A stretch of 64,000 nt of DNA from Catellatospora sp. IY07-71 (GTDB taxonomy: Bacteria > Actinomycetota > Actinomycetes > Mycobacteriales > Micromonosporaceae), in the NCBI RefSeq assembly GCF_018326265.1, contig NZ_AP023360.1, forward strand, positions 1,479,501 to 1,543,500, in the 5' to 3' direction. The position numbers and the translations under genes were made by a program. The number at the start of each line of letters is the position of its first letter. Position 1 is the first letter of the stretch. Below, in pieces: positions 25,084 to 34,444 of this stretch. The notes beneath the pieces were generated by a model that was not told the origin of the DNA, searched no databases, and was given only the letters and a program-made list of their open reading frames with translations.

Positions 25084-26310
25084 ATGACGATCATCTACGA
25101 GGCCGACCGCCGCTACGCCCATCACCTGGCCACCCTGCTGGGTGAGGCGGTGGTGGTGGAGTCGGCGCAGGCGCTGGTCGAGCAGGTGAACACCGACCGG
25201 GACGAGCAGCTGGTGCTGTTCGGCCCGGGTGCGCCGCTCGCCGACGCGGTGGAGTTCGCCGGCCAGTGCCGCCTGCGCCGTCCGGAACTCGGGGTGATCC
25301 TGCTCCGGCCGGAGCTCGACGTGCAGGTGCTGGCCGACGCGCTCAAGGCGGGCGTGCGCGAGGTGGTGGACCCGTCCGACCACGCCGCGCTGCTCGCCGC
25401 GAGCGCCCGATCCCGGGACCTGTCCCGGCAGCTCGTGCAGAAGCAGGCCCGGCCCACCGGCCGGGCCGCGGTGCCGGGCGGCCCGGCGCCGTCCCCCGCC
25501 GGCTTCGAGGAGGCGGCGGAGGCCCAGGTCATCACGGTCTTCTCGGCCAAGGGCGGCTGCGGGAAGAGCACCGTCGCCACCAACCTGGCGATCACCCTGG
25601 CGCAGGGCAACAAGGCGACGGGGGGCCGCCGGGTCTGCCTGATCGACCTGGACCTGGCCTTCGGCGACGTCGCCATCATGCTGCAGCTCTCGCCGCAGCG
25701 GACCATCGTCGACGCCGTCCCGGTCGCCGACCGGATCGACGAGACCGGCCTGCGCACCCTGCTGACCCGCTACGAGCCGGGCCCCGGGGTGTCGGTGGAC
25801 GTGCTGCTGGCCCCGGTGCAGCCGGCCCAGGCCGAGGAGGTGACCCGGGACCTGATCACCGAGGTCATCCATCTCGCCCGCGGCATGTACGACTTCGTGG
25901 TGATCGACACCGCGAGCGCGTTCACCGAGCAGATGCTGGCCGCGCTGGACGCCACCCACCACTACGTCCTGGTGGCCACGCCGGAGCTGCCGTCCCTCAA
26001 GAACCTGCGGGTCACGCTCGACATGTTCGACCTGCTCGACTACCGGCGCGAAGCCCGCACCGTCGTGCTGAACCGTGCGGACTCCAAGGTCGGGCTGTCG
26101 ATGACCGAGATCGAGAAGGTCATCCGGGTGCCGATCGTCGGCTTCGTGCCGAGCAGCCGCGACGTGCCGCTGTCGGCCAACCGGGGCGTGCCGCTCGCCG
26201 CCGGGCAGCCGCAGCACCCGGTCAGCGGCGCGATCCGCGAGCTGGCCGAGAAGCGGTTCCTGGGCACCGCCCCCGTCAAGCGCGGGATCTTCGCACGGAA
26301 GAAGGGCTGA
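25084..26310 (+). CDS. cpaE: CpaE/TadZ-like ParA-type ATPase
   Basis: A 408-residue protein with an N-terminal receiver-like region (about 1-110) lacking a clear phosphorylation site, a Pro/Ala-rich linker, and a MinD/ParA ATPase domain. Deviant Walker A KGGCGKST is at about 156-163, with CLIDLDLAFGDVAIML and VVIDTASAF following. TadZ proteins localise the secretion machine to sites in the cell. It lies 9 bases after cpaB and 5 before tadA, in one operon. Confidence 0.93.
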   Translation: MTIIYEADRRYAHHLATLLGEAVVVESAQALVEQVNTDRDEQLVLFGPGAPLADAVEFAGQCRLRRPELGVILLRPELDVQVLADALKAGVREVVDPSDHAALLAASARSRDLSRQLVQKQARPTGRAAVPGGPAPSPAGFEEAAEAQVITVFSAKGGCGKSTVATNLAITLAQGNKATGGRRVCLIDLDLAFGDVAIMLQLSPQRTIVDAVPVADRIDETGLRTLLTRYEPGPGVSVDVLLAPVQPAQAEEVTRDLITEVIHLARGMYDFVVIDTASAFTEQMLAALDATHHYVLVATPELPSLKNLRVTLDMFDLLDYRREARTVVLNRADSKVGLSMTEIEKVIRVPIVGFVPSSRDVPLSANRGVPLAAGQPQHPVSGAIRELAEKRFLGTAPVKRGIFARKKG

Positions 26311-26315
26311 CACCG

Positions 26316-27782
26316 ATGTCACTGCAGGACCGACTCGGCCGGCGCACCCCCGCCCCGGCGAGCCCGGGTGTGCTCAGCGAGCGCCTCGGCAGCGTGAACG
26401 AGGCCTCCGGCGCGGCCGCAGGCATGCCCGTCGCGGGCTCCCACACCATGCCCGTCTCCGCGGTGCCGGTCAGCGCGATCCAGTTCGGCCGGCGCAACAC
26501 CCGGCGGGCGTACGACCCGCTCGCGGCCGTACGCAAGCGCGCGCACCAGGCGCTGCTGGAGCTGCTCGGGCCGCAGCTCTACGACACCGTCTCGGACGAC
26601 GCCGAGCTGGAGCGCCGGGTGCGCGAGAGCCTGCCCGAGGTGCTCTCGCGCGAGGAGGCCAACCTCACCGCCGGTGACCGGACCACGGCCTACCGCCAGA
26701 TCCTCGACGAGATCCTGGGGCACGGTCCGATCGAGCCGCTGCTGCGCGACCCCGAGGTCACCGAGATCATGGTGAACGCCTGGGACCGCATCTACGTCGA
26801 GCGGTTCGGCCACATCCACGCCGTGGACGCGGCGTTCATGGACGAGACGCACCTGCGCCGGGTCATCGACAAGATCGTTTCCCGGGTCGGGCGCCGCATC
26901 GACGAGTCGTCCCCCATGGTCGACGCCCGCCTGCCCGACGGCAGCCGGGTCAACGCGGTGGTGCCCCCGATCGCGCTCGACGGCGCCGCGCTGACCGTGC
27001 GCAAGTTCGCCGCCGACCCGTTCACCGTCGAGGACCTGATCAGCTTCGGCACCATGTCGCAGCGCGTCGCCGACCTGCTGCGCGCCTGCGTGCAGGGCCG
27101 GCTGGACATCCTGATCTCCGGCGGCACCGGCACCGGCAAGACCACGCTGCTCAACGTGGTCTCCTCGTTCCTGCCCGGGGACGAGCGCATCATCACCATC
27201 GAGGACTCCGCTGAGCTGCGGCTGGCCCAGGAGCACGTGCTGCGCCTGGAGTACCGCCCGCCGAACGTCGAGGGCCGGGGCGAGGTGACCATCCGCGACC
27301 TGGTGCGCAACGCGCTGCGCATGCGCCCGGACCGCATCGTGGTCGGCGAGGTCCGCGACGGTGCCGCGCTCGACATGCTCCAGGCGATGAACACCGGCCA
27401 CGACGGCTCGCTGACCACCGTGCACGCCAACTCGCCGCGCGACTCGGTCGCCCGGCTCGAGACGATGGTGCTGATGGCGGGCATGGACCTGCCGATACGC
27501 GCGGTCCGTGAGCAGATCGCGAGCGCGGTGGACATCATCGTCCAGCTGTCCCGGCTGCGCGACGGCTCGCGCCGGATCACACACATCACCGAGGTCACCG
27601 GGATGGAGGGCGACGTGCTCACCATGCAGGACCTGTACACCTTCGACTTCCGCGCGGGCCAGGACCAGTTCGGCCGTCACCAGGGCGCGCTGGTCAGCAC
27701 CGGGCTGCGGCCGCGTTTCGTGGACCAGCTCGCCGACCACGGCATCACCATCGCCCCCGAGCTCTACGGCAGGGGCATCTGA
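26316..27782 (+). CDS. tadA: Tad secretion ATPase TadA/CpaF
   Basis: A 488-residue hexameric secretion ATPase that powers pilus extension. The disordered N-terminus (1-65) is followed by the N-terminal domain with EILGHGPIEPLLRDPEVTEI, and by the motor with Walker A GGTGTGKTT (about 269-277), the Asp box IITIEDSAEL, Walker B region RPDRIVVGEVRDG and His box TGHDGSLTTVHAN. The TGATG junction overlaps its stop with the start of the next gene. Confidence 0.96.
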   Translation: MSLQDRLGRRTPAPASPGVLSERLGSVNEASGAAAGMPVAGSHTMPVSAVPVSAIQFGRRNTRRAYDPLAAVRKRAHQALLELLGPQLYDTVSDDAELERRVRESLPEVLSREEANLTAGDRTTAYRQILDEILGHGPIEPLLRDPEVTEIMVNAWDRIYVERFGHIHAVDAAFMDETHLRRVIDKIVSRVGRRIDESSPMVDARLPDGSRVNAVVPPIALDGAALTVRKFAADPFTVEDLISFGTMSQRVADLLRACVQGRLDILISGGTGTGKTTLLNVVSSFLPGDERIITIEDSAELRLAQEHVLRLEYRPPNVEGRGEVTIRDLVRNALRMRPDRIVVGEVRDGAALDMLQAMNTGHDGSLTTVHANSPRDSVARLETMVLMAGMDLPIRAVREQIASAVDIIVQLSRLRDGSRRITHITEVTGMEGDVLTMQDLYTFDFRAGQDQFGRHQGALVSTGLRPRFVDQLADHGITIAPELYGRGI

Positions 27783-29677
27783 TGCGCCGGATGCTGACCG
27801 TGCTGCCCGCCGCGGCAGCCGCCCTGCTGCTGGGCGTGGGCGCCCCGGCCGTCGCGGCCGAGCCCGCGCTGACCGTGTCCGGGCTGCGCCGGGAGGCCGG
27901 CCTGGTGGAGTTCTACCTGTCCGCGATCGACCTGCCGGCGGGCCGGTCCCTGGGCCAGGTGAGCGTGTCCGCGGACGGCCAGGACCTGCGGGTCGCCGCG
28001 CAGCAGGTGGTCGCGACGGCCACCGCCGCGACGCCACGCCGCGGGGTGGTGCTGGTCCTCGACACGTCGGGATCCATGGCCGGCGAGCCGATCAAGGCGG
28101 CCCAGGAGGCCGCCCGCGGTTTCCTGCGCACCGTGCCCGCCGACGTGGAGATCGGCGTGATCACCGCCGGCGCCCCGGCTGCCGTGCTCCAGAAGGCGAC
28201 CAAGGACCGTGCCGCCGCGCTGCGAGCGGTGGACGGGCTGGCGACCAAGGGAGAGACCGCCCTCTACGACGGCGTCCGGCTGGCCTCGGTGATGCTCGGC
28301 GGCGGAAAGTGGGGGCAGCGCCGGATCGTCGCGCTGTCCGACGGCGCCGACACCGCGTCCACCTCGAACCTGGCCGCGGTGCAGAAGGCCGTTGGCACGA
28401 TCCCCGTCGACACCATCGCCTTCAAGACCCCGGACACGACCGCGAACGTGCTGGCCGGACTGGCCACGGGCACCGGCGGCACGGCGCGTACGGCCGCCGA
28501 CGCGGCCGCGCTCAGCGCTGCGTTCGCCGAGGCATCCGGCTCGTTCAGTGCCAACCTGCTGGTGCGCGTCGACGTCCCGGCGGCGATGTCGGGCCGTCAG
28601 ACGCGGCTCGCGGTGACCGCCGGGGGCGTGACCACGGAGGTGCCGGTCACCTTCGCGGTCGACACCAGGGCGGCCGGCCCGCTGGTGGGCACGCCCGCCG
28701 CACCGCCCGCTCCGTGGTGGCTGTGGGCGGTGGCCGGACTCGTGTTCCTGGCGCTGCTCGGGGTGGCCCTGGTGGTGGTGACCCCGGTCATGTCCGCGTC
28801 GGAGCGGCGCCGCCGGCTGGCGCAGGTGGAGCAGTTCACCATGCCGGTCCGCCGCGGCACACCGGCCGACGCCAACAGCCAGGTCACTGCCGCCGCACTG
28901 GCGCTGTCGGAGCAGGTCGTCAAGTCGGCCAACGCCGAGGGGCGGCTGGCGCTGCAGCTGGACCGGGCGGGTATGCGGCTGCGCCCGCACGAGTGGCTGC
29001 TGCTGCGCGCCGCGGTGTGCCTGGCCGTCGCGCTGCTGTGCGGCCTGCTGCTGGGACCCGTGCCTGGAGTGCTGCTGGGGCCGGTGTTCGGCTGGGCGCT
29101 GACCGCCCTCTACCACCGCAATCGGGCGGCGAGGCGGGTCTCGGCGTTCCGTGACCTGCTGCCCGACGCCCTGCAGTTGGTGGTCGGCTCGCTGCGGTCC
29201 GGCTTCTCGCTGACGCAGGCCGTGGAGGCGATGTCCCGGGAGCTGCCGAACCCGATCGCCGCGGAGTTCGGCCGGGCGCTCGGCGAGACCCGGCTGGGTG
29301 TCGACATCGAGGACGCCCTGGACCGTGTCGCCGTGCGGATGCGCAGCCGGGAGCTCGCCTGGGCGGTCGTGGCGGTCCGGGTGCAGCGCGAGGTCGGCGG
29401 CAATCTCGCCGAGGTGCTGACCACCACGGTCGAGTCCATGCGGGAGCGTGAGGCGCTCTACCGCGAGGTCCGGTCGCTTTCGGCCGAGGGGCGGCTCAGC
29501 GCGTGGGTGCTGCTGGGGCTGCCGATCGGGCTGGCGCTGTTCATGATCATTCTGCGTGGGGACTACATCCGCCCGCTGTACACCCATCCGCTCGGCATCC
29601 TGATGAGCATCGTCGGGGTCGTCCTGGTCTCGGTCGGCGGCTTCTGGCTGTCCCGGATGATCCGAATCGAGGTGTGA
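27782..29677 (+). CDS. tadB: vWA domain fused to TadB-type inner-membrane platform protein
   Basis: A 631-residue fusion. It starts with a Sec signal (about 1-26, ending AVAAEP), followed by an extracytoplasmic vWA domain with MIDAS motif DTSGSM at about 94-99 and ALSDGAD later. A membrane helix (from about 311, WWLWAVAGLVFLALLGVALV) leads to the TadB/T2SSF platform (about 400-631) with further helices and LPDALQLVVGSLRSGFSLTQA. TadB normally lacks a vWA domain, which in other systems is on TadG; here TadG lacks it. The fusion places a ligand-binding domain on the outside, joined directly to the assembly platform. Confidence 0.9.
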   Translation: MRRMLTVLPAAAAALLLGVGAPAVAAEPALTVSGLRREAGLVEFYLSAIDLPAGRSLGQVSVSADGQDLRVAAQQVVATATAATPRRGVVLVLDTSGSMAGEPIKAAQEAARGFLRTVPADVEIGVITAGAPAAVLQKATKDRAAALRAVDGLATKGETALYDGVRLASVMLGGGKWGQRRIVALSDGADTASTSNLAAVQKAVGTIPVDTIAFKTPDTTANVLAGLATGTGGTARTAADAAALSAAFAEASGSFSANLLVRVDVPAAMSGRQTRLAVTAGGVTTEVPVTFAVDTRAAGPLVGTPAAPPAPWWLWAVAGLVFLALLGVALVVVTPVMSASERRRRLAQVEQFTMPVRRGTPADANSQVTAAALALSEQVVKSANAEGRLALQLDRAGMRLRPHEWLLLRAAVCLAVALLCGLLLGPVPGVLLGPVFGWALTALYHRNRAARRVSAFRDLLPDALQLVVGSLRSGFSLTQAVEAMSRELPNPIAAEFGRALGETRLGVDIEDALDRVAVRMRSRELAWAVVAVRVQREVGGNLAEVLTTTVESMREREALYREVRSLSAEGRLSAWVLLGLPIGLALFMIILRGDYIRPLYTHPLGILMSIVGVVLVSVGGFWLSRMIRIEV

Positions 29678-29679
29678 CC

Positions 29680-30609
29680 GTGAACCAGCAGATCCTCCTC
29701 AACGTCGGGGTCGGCGCGATCTTCCTGGCAATCCTGGTCGCCGTGGTCACGCTGGCCTCGGCGAGCGTGGGCCGCTCCGGCGTGGCCAGGGCCCTGGAGA
29801 CCATCGACACCGTGTACGCCCCCGGCAGCGCGGCGGTCGCCGAGGAGAGCCTCGGCGACCGGCTCAAGCCCGCCGCGCGGCAGGTCTCCGCGCTCGGCCG
29901 GCTGCTGACCCCTCGGGGCGCGGCGGCGCGGCTGCAGGTCTGGCTCGACCTGGCGGGCAACCCGGTGGCGTGGCCGCCGGAGCGGATCATGGAAATGCAG
30001 GGTCTCTCGCTGCTGCTCTTCGCCTTCGTGGGCGGCGCGTTCGGCTTCGCCTTCGACTTCGGCGGGGCGAACCTCGCGCTCACCGTGGTGCTGGCCGGCG
30101 CGGTCGGGTTCTGGGTGCCGTTCATCGTGGTCTATGACCAGGCCCTGCGCCGCCAGCAGGAGATCCGCCGCCAGCTGCCGGACGCGCTCGACCTGCTCAC
30201 GCTCTCCGTGGAGGCGGGTCTGGGCTTCGACTCGGCGCTCGTGCAGGTGGCCCAGACGATGCCGGGTGCGCTCTCCCGGGAGTTCGCGCGGGTGCTGCAG
30301 GAGATGCAGATGGGACGGCGCCGCGCCGAGGCGCTGCGCGACCTGGCCGCGCGGACCAGCGTGCCCGAGCTGAAGACCATTGCGACCTCGCTGGTGCAGG
30401 CCGGTGAGCTGGGTATCCCGATCGCGGGCGTGCTGCGCGAGCAGGCCCGGCAGATGCGGATCAAGCGTCGCCAGCGCGCCGAGGAGCAGGCCCGCAAGCT
30501 TCCCGTGAAGATCATTTTCCCGCTGATCCTCTGCCTGTTCCCGGCGGTGTTCATCGTGGTGATCGGACCGGGCGCCGTGAAGATCGTCGAGAACTTCGCA
30601 GCCCGCTGA
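29680..30609 (+). CDS. tadC: Tad inner-membrane platform protein TadC
   Basis: A 309-residue T2SSF-family protein with N-terminal helix (LLNVGVGAIFLAILVAVVTL), a middle helix pair and a C-terminal helix (LILCLFPAVFIVVIGPG). The domain core is RRQLPDALDLLTLSVEAGLGF and LREQARQMRIKRRQRAEE. It partners TadB in the platform driven by TadA. The GTG at 29680 is preferred because GAGG lies seven bases upstream; a GTG at 29674 overlapping the tadB stop is the alternative. Last gene of the locus. Confidence 0.93.
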   Translation: MNQQILLNVGVGAIFLAILVAVVTLASASVGRSGVARALETIDTVYAPGSAAVAEESLGDRLKPAARQVSALGRLLTPRGAAARLQVWLDLAGNPVAWPPERIMEMQGLSLLLFAFVGGAFGFAFDFGGANLALTVVLAGAVGFWVPFIVVYDQALRRQQEIRRQLPDALDLLTLSVEAGLGFDSALVQVAQTMPGALSREFARVLQEMQMGRRRAEALRDLAARTSVPELKTIATSLVQAGELGIPIAGVLREQARQMRIKRRQRAEEQARKLPVKIIFPLILCLFPAVFIVVIGPGAVKIVENFAAR

Positions 30610-30619
30610 CACGGCTGAG

Positions 30620-30665
30620 CGAAGCTCCGTTCGCGCTGCTCTCCGGCAACGTGAACGGAGCTTCG
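30620..30665. terminator. Bidirectional hairpin after the Tad operon
   Basis: CGAAGCTCCGTTC at 30620-30632 pairs perfectly with 30653-30665 across a 20-base loop, between the convergent ends of tadC and the response regulator. The CGAAGCTC/GAGCTTCG arms recur in the hairpin at 41496-41547. Confidence 0.8.
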
Positions 30666-30682
30666 GCGTATCCGGGCCGAAG

Positions 30683-31297
30683 TCAGATCAGGTACAGCCG
30701 GGCCGCGGCCTGCAGGGCCTGGGTCCGGTTGTGCACGCCGAGCTTGTCGTAGAGCCGGGCGACGTACGTGCGCACCGTCGACTCGGTCAGCCGCATGCGC
30801 GACGCGATCGCGGCCAGGCTGCCGCCGTCGTGCAACTGCCGCAGGATCTGCTCCTCCCGCGGGCTCAGCGTGGTGGAGCGGGTGCGCCGGCGGGCCATCG
30901 CCTCGGCCAGGTTCGGCGCGGTGAACGAAGCCGGGGCCACCGCCGCATGCCGCACCGCGGACAGCAGCAGCTCGACCGGCGCGGTGCGCGGCAGGTATGC
31001 CGAGAGCCCGGCCTGCAATGCCTGCAGCAGCAGGCCGTCCTCGGCGGGACCGGTCAGCACCAGCCCCAGCTGCGGGCGCTGCGTGCGCAGCTCGGCCGCG
31101 AGCTGGAGGCCACCCTGGCCCGGAATGGACGCGTCGATGGTGACCACGTCCGGATCCAGGTCGCTGATGAGGTTGATCGTCTCCTCGCCGGTCGCGGCCT
31201 GGCCCACCAGGTCGATATCGGGATGGGACGCGCAGGCGGCGCTATACCCGAGGCGCACCAGCGTGACGGGGTCGACCGCGACAAGCTTGACCGACAA
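30683..31297 (-). CDS. Orphan NarL/LuxR-type response regulator, atypical receiver
   Basis: A 204-residue protein with a receiver domain (about 1-120) and a LuxR helix-turn-helix (LTESTVRTYVARLYDKLGVHNRTQA). The acceptor Asp is present (VVTIDASIPG), and so is the Thr (LVLTG). The acidic pocket, however, reads AVDP instead of the usual DD, and the conserved Lys of the last strand is Arg (YLPRTAP). Phosphorylation may therefore be weak or absent. The TTG start follows AGGAG at good spacing. No histidine kinase is adjacent; its position next to the Tad locus suggests, but does not show, control of the pilus genes. Confidence 0.88.
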   Translation of the reverse strand: MSVKLVAVDPVTLVRLGYSAACASHPDIDLVGQAATGEETINLISDLDPDVVTIDASIPGQGGLQLAAELRTQRPQLGLVLTGPAEDGLLLQALQAGLSAYLPRTAPVELLLSAVRHAAVAPASFTAPNLAEAMARRRTRSTTLSPREEQILRQLHDGGSLAAIASRMRLTESTVRTYVARLYDKLGVHNRTQALQAAARLYLI

Positions 31298-31405
31298 GGG
31301 ACGCTCCTTGTGACGCTGGGGACACTCTTGTCCTACACAGCGCCGCCGCCCCCGTCGGTGTCACTGTCATGTCACCGAACTCAGCCGTTCGGGTTCCATG
31401 ATTCG

Positions 31406-34400
31406 TCAGATCAGGCGTAGTTGCTGGTCACGGGGTCGGCGTGGAGCCTGGTCGCCGAGCTGCTCGAGCAGGCCCGCGTCGACCGGCGCCAGGAACGGCG
31501 TGGGGCGGCAGTCGCGCTCGCTGCCATAGCGGACGCGCCGCGCGGCGTGGCTCAGGTAGAGCCGCCGCTGCGCCCGGGTCAGCCCGACGAAGAACAGCCG
31601 CCGCTCCTCGGCGACCTCGGCCTCGGTCGGCGCCGAGCCGGGCAGCCGCAGCGGCAGCAGCCCGTCCTCGCACCCGGCCAGGAACACGACCGGGAACTCC
31701 AGGCCCTTCGCGGCATGCAGGGTGAGCAGGGTGACCGCCTCGGCCCGCGGGTCGAGCGCGTCGACCTCCGCGCCGGTGGCCACCTCGCCCAGGAACCGCT
31801 GCAGGTCCTGCCCGCAGCGCAGGGCCAGCGGGGTGAGCAGGTCGACCGCGGCCCAGACCTCGTCCGGCTCGGGCGAGCCGCCGCCCAGCGCCGGGCGCTC
31901 GATGAGCACCTTCGCGGTCAGCTTCAGCCGGGCCGCGACCGAGCCGGTCAGCCCGTTCGCCAGGCGCAGCTCCGCGAGCAGCGTGTTCACCCCGGCCCGG
32001 CTGCGCAGCCGGTCGTGCGAGCGCTTCTGCACCGGCACCCCGGCCCGGGACAGCGCGTCCACGATCGCTGCGGCCTGCGCGTCGGTGCGGTAGAGCACCG
32101 CGATGTCGGAGAAGGACACCGTCGTGCCGGTCACCCCGCGTACGTCCGCGCGGGTGCGGTGGGACACGCCGCCGACCAGCTCGTCGACCTTGCGGGCGAT
32201 GAACGCCGCCTCGTCGGCCGGGCTGCTCGCCGGGTAGACGCCGATCAGCGGCGCCTCCAGGTCCACCTTGGCCGGGTCGAGCCGCCGCCCCGGCACCAGC
32301 GAGCTGGGCGCGATGGCCTGCGTCGCGGCGGCCAGGATCGGCGCCGACGAGCGGTAGTTGCGGGTCAGGCGCACCACCCGGGCGTCGACGAAGTCGCGGG
32401 AGAACTGCAGGAAGAACGAGACGTCGGCGCCCCGGAACGAGTAGATCGCCTGGTCCGGGTCGCCGATCGCGCACAGGTTGCCGTCGCTGGGCACCAGCAG
32501 CCGCAGCAGCGCGTACTGGTCGGCGTCCACGTCCTGGTATTCGTCGACGAACACCCACGGCCAGCGCGAGCGCAGCTTGTCCGCCAGCGACGGCTGCGCC
32601 TTGAGCAGCGCGACCAGGCGCGGGATCAGCTCGTCCAGCGCGACCCCCTCGCCGCCCGGCTCGTCGGTCACCACCAGGTCGGGCTCCTGCTCGCGCAGCA
32701 CCGACAGCGCCAGCGAGTGGAACGTGGCCACGGTGACGTCCTCGGCGACCGGACCGAGCAGCCCGCCCAGCCGGTGCCGCAGCTCCTCGGCGGCCCGCCG
32801 GGTGAACGTGATGGCCAGGCAGTCCTCGGGGTAGACGTTCATCTCGGCGCACAGGTACGCCAGGCGGTGGGTCAGCGTGCGGGTCTTGCCCGTGCCCGGC
32901 CCGGCCACGATCAGCAGCGGGCCGCCCGGCGCGGACGCGGCCACCCGCTGCATCGCGTCGAGGCGGTCCAGCAGGCCGGTGCCGACCTCCTCCATCCCGG
33001 CGAGCATCGGCTCGAACGGCTCGTGCGGCGAGGGCGGCGGCGGCAGCGGCGGCGCGGAGACCGGCTTGGTACGGCGTACCGCCGGCTTGCTCGGAGCTGC
33101 CTTCGGCGCACGCGGCTTGCGCGGTGCGGCGGGCGCGACCGGCGCGGGCAGGTCGAACAGGGTGTCCGCGGCGGCGGCGGGGCGCAGCTCCGCCGGCTCG
33201 AACAGGCGGATCACGCCGTACTCGCCGTCGTAGCCGGGCACCCGGGTCACCCGGCCCGCGCGCAGGCGGCGCAGGGCCTCGCCCAGCAGCTCGCCGCCGG
33301 CGGCGGTCACCTCGTCCAGCGGGGCGTCCATGAGGATGTCCAGCTCCGAGCCCAGCGCCGCGACCAGGGCGTTCACCCTGCCCTCGACGGTGCGGGTCTT
33401 CGGGCCGACGCCCTCCAGCTCGCCGACGATCTCCGGCAGCTGCACCAGGTGGGTGACCGGGCGGGCGTTCGGCGCGGTAGCGCCCTCGGGCCGGTCGGCC
33501 AGCGCCTCGACCCGGGCCAGCACGCCGATGGTCAGCGGCCGGTGGCACACCGGGCAGATCCCGCCGGTGGCCTTCGACTGGGCCGGGGTCCAGTTCACGC
33601 CGCAGTCGCGGTGCCCGTCCCCGTGGTACTTGCCCTCCTCCGGGAAGAACTCGATCGTTCCGGCCAGGCCCGGCGCGCCCGCCAGCGCGGCCTTGAGCGC
33701 GTGGTAGTCCAGCGCGCAGTCGAAGCGGGTGGCCTCCCTGGCCAGCGCCTGCGGCGAGTGGGCGTCGGAGTTCGAGACCAGGGCGTATCCGTCCAGGCTG
33801 GACACCCGGTGGTTCATCGCCGGGTCGCTGGACAGGCCGGTCTCCACGGCCGTGATGTGCCCGGCCAGGTCGGCGTAGCAGTCGGCGATCGCGTCGAAGC
33901 CCGACTTGGAGCCCAGCGCCGAGAACCACGGCGTCCAGATGTGCGCCGGGACCAGGTACGCGTCCGGGCTCGCGTCCAGGGTGATCTCCAGCAGGTCCCG
34001 CGAGTCCAGGCCGAGGATCGGCCGGCCGTCGCCGGCCAGGTTGCCGACCCGGCCCAGCCGGTCGCGGAAGCGCTGCGCGGCCTCCAGGTCGGGCAGGTAG
34101 ATCAGGTGGTGCACCTTGCGCGTGCGGTCGCCGCGCTTGTAGATCGTGGAGATCTCCGCGCTGAGCATGAACCGGGCGGGCTCGCCCGCGGCCAGCCGGG
34201 CGGGCAGCCGCTGCGCCACATCCCGCTCCGCCTCGGGGGACAGCCGGTACAGGCCCGGCTCGGCCTCGCGCAGCTGCTCGCGCAGGTGCTCGTACCAGGC
34301 CGGGTGGGTGACGTCGCCGGTGCCGAGCAGTGCCACGCCCTTGCGCCGTGCCCACCACGCCAGCGTGGGCAGTTCGAGGTCCTTGCTGCACGCACGCGAA

Positions 34401-34444
34401 TACCGCGAGTGGATATGCAGATCAGCGGTCCAGACGGGGGGCAC
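31406..34444 (-). CDS. Endonuclease Q-like PHP nuclease fused to UvrD-type helicase
   Basis: About 1012 residues. Residues 1 to about 420 match the EndoQ group of PHP phosphoesterases. They contain ADLHIHSRYSRACSK at the start, LLGTGDVTHPAW, SAEISTIYK, VPAHIWTPWF, SNSDAHSP, and a zinc-finger-like part (HRDCGV and CPVCHRPLTIGVLARVEALA at about 278-310). EndoQ nicks DNA 5' to deaminated bases and abasic sites. A Pro/Lys linker (about 428-480) leads to a UvrD/Rep superfamily 1 helicase with GPGTGKT (about 515), FVDEYQD, GDPDQAIYSFRGAD, LTRNYRSS, LTLHAAKGLEF and VGLTRAQRRL. The GTG at 34444 has AGGA six bases upstream and starts just before the PHP domain; an ATG at 34474 is possible. Single protein combining lesion nicking and strand unwinding. 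Confidence 0.9.
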   Translation of the reverse strand: MPPVWTADLHIHSRYSRACSKDLELPTLAWWARRKGVALLGTGDVTHPAWYEHLREQLREAEPGLYRLSPEAERDVAQRLPARLAAGEPARFMLSAEISTIYKRGDRTRKVHHLIYLPDLEAAQRFRDRLGRVGNLAGDGRPILGLDSRDLLEITLDASPDAYLVPAHIWTPWFSALGSKSGFDAIADCYADLAGHITAVETGLSSDPAMNHRVSSLDGYALVSNSDAHSPQALAREATRFDCALDYHALKAALAGAPGLAGTIEFFPEEGKYHGDGHRDCGVNWTPAQSKATGGICPVCHRPLTIGVLARVEALADRPEGATAPNARPVTHLVQLPEIVGELEGVGPKTRTVEGRVNALVAALGSELDILMDAPLDEVTAAGGELLGEALRRLRAGRVTRVPGYDGEYGVIRLFEPAELRPAAAADTLFDLPAPVAPAAPRKPRAPKAAPSKPAVRRTKPVSAPPLPPPPSPHEPFEPMLAGMEEVGTGLLDRLDAMQRVAASAPGGPLLIVAGPGTGKTRTLTHRLAYLCAEMNVYPEDCLAITFTRRAAEELRHRLGGLLGPVAEDVTVATFHSLALSVLREQEPDLVVTDEPGGEGVALDELIPRLVALLKAQPSLADKLRSRWPWVFVDEYQDVDADQYALLRLLVPSDGNLCAIGDPDQAIYSFRGADVSFFLQFSRDFVDARVVRLTRNYRSSAPILAAATQAIAPSSLVPGRRLDPAKVDLEAPLIGVYPASSPADEAAFIARKVDELVGGVSHRTRADVRGVTGTTVSFSDIAVLYRTDAQAAAIVDALSRAGVPVQKRSHDRLRSRAGVNTLLAELRLANGLTGSVAARLKLTAKVLIERPALGGGSPEPDEVWAAVDLLTPLALRCGQDLQRFLGEVATGAEVDALDPRAEAVTLLTLHAAKGLEFPVVFLAGCEDGLLPLRLPGSAPTEAEVAEERRLFFVGLTRAQRRLYLSHAARRVRYGSERDCRPTPFLAPVDAGLLEQLGDQAPRRPRDQQLRLI

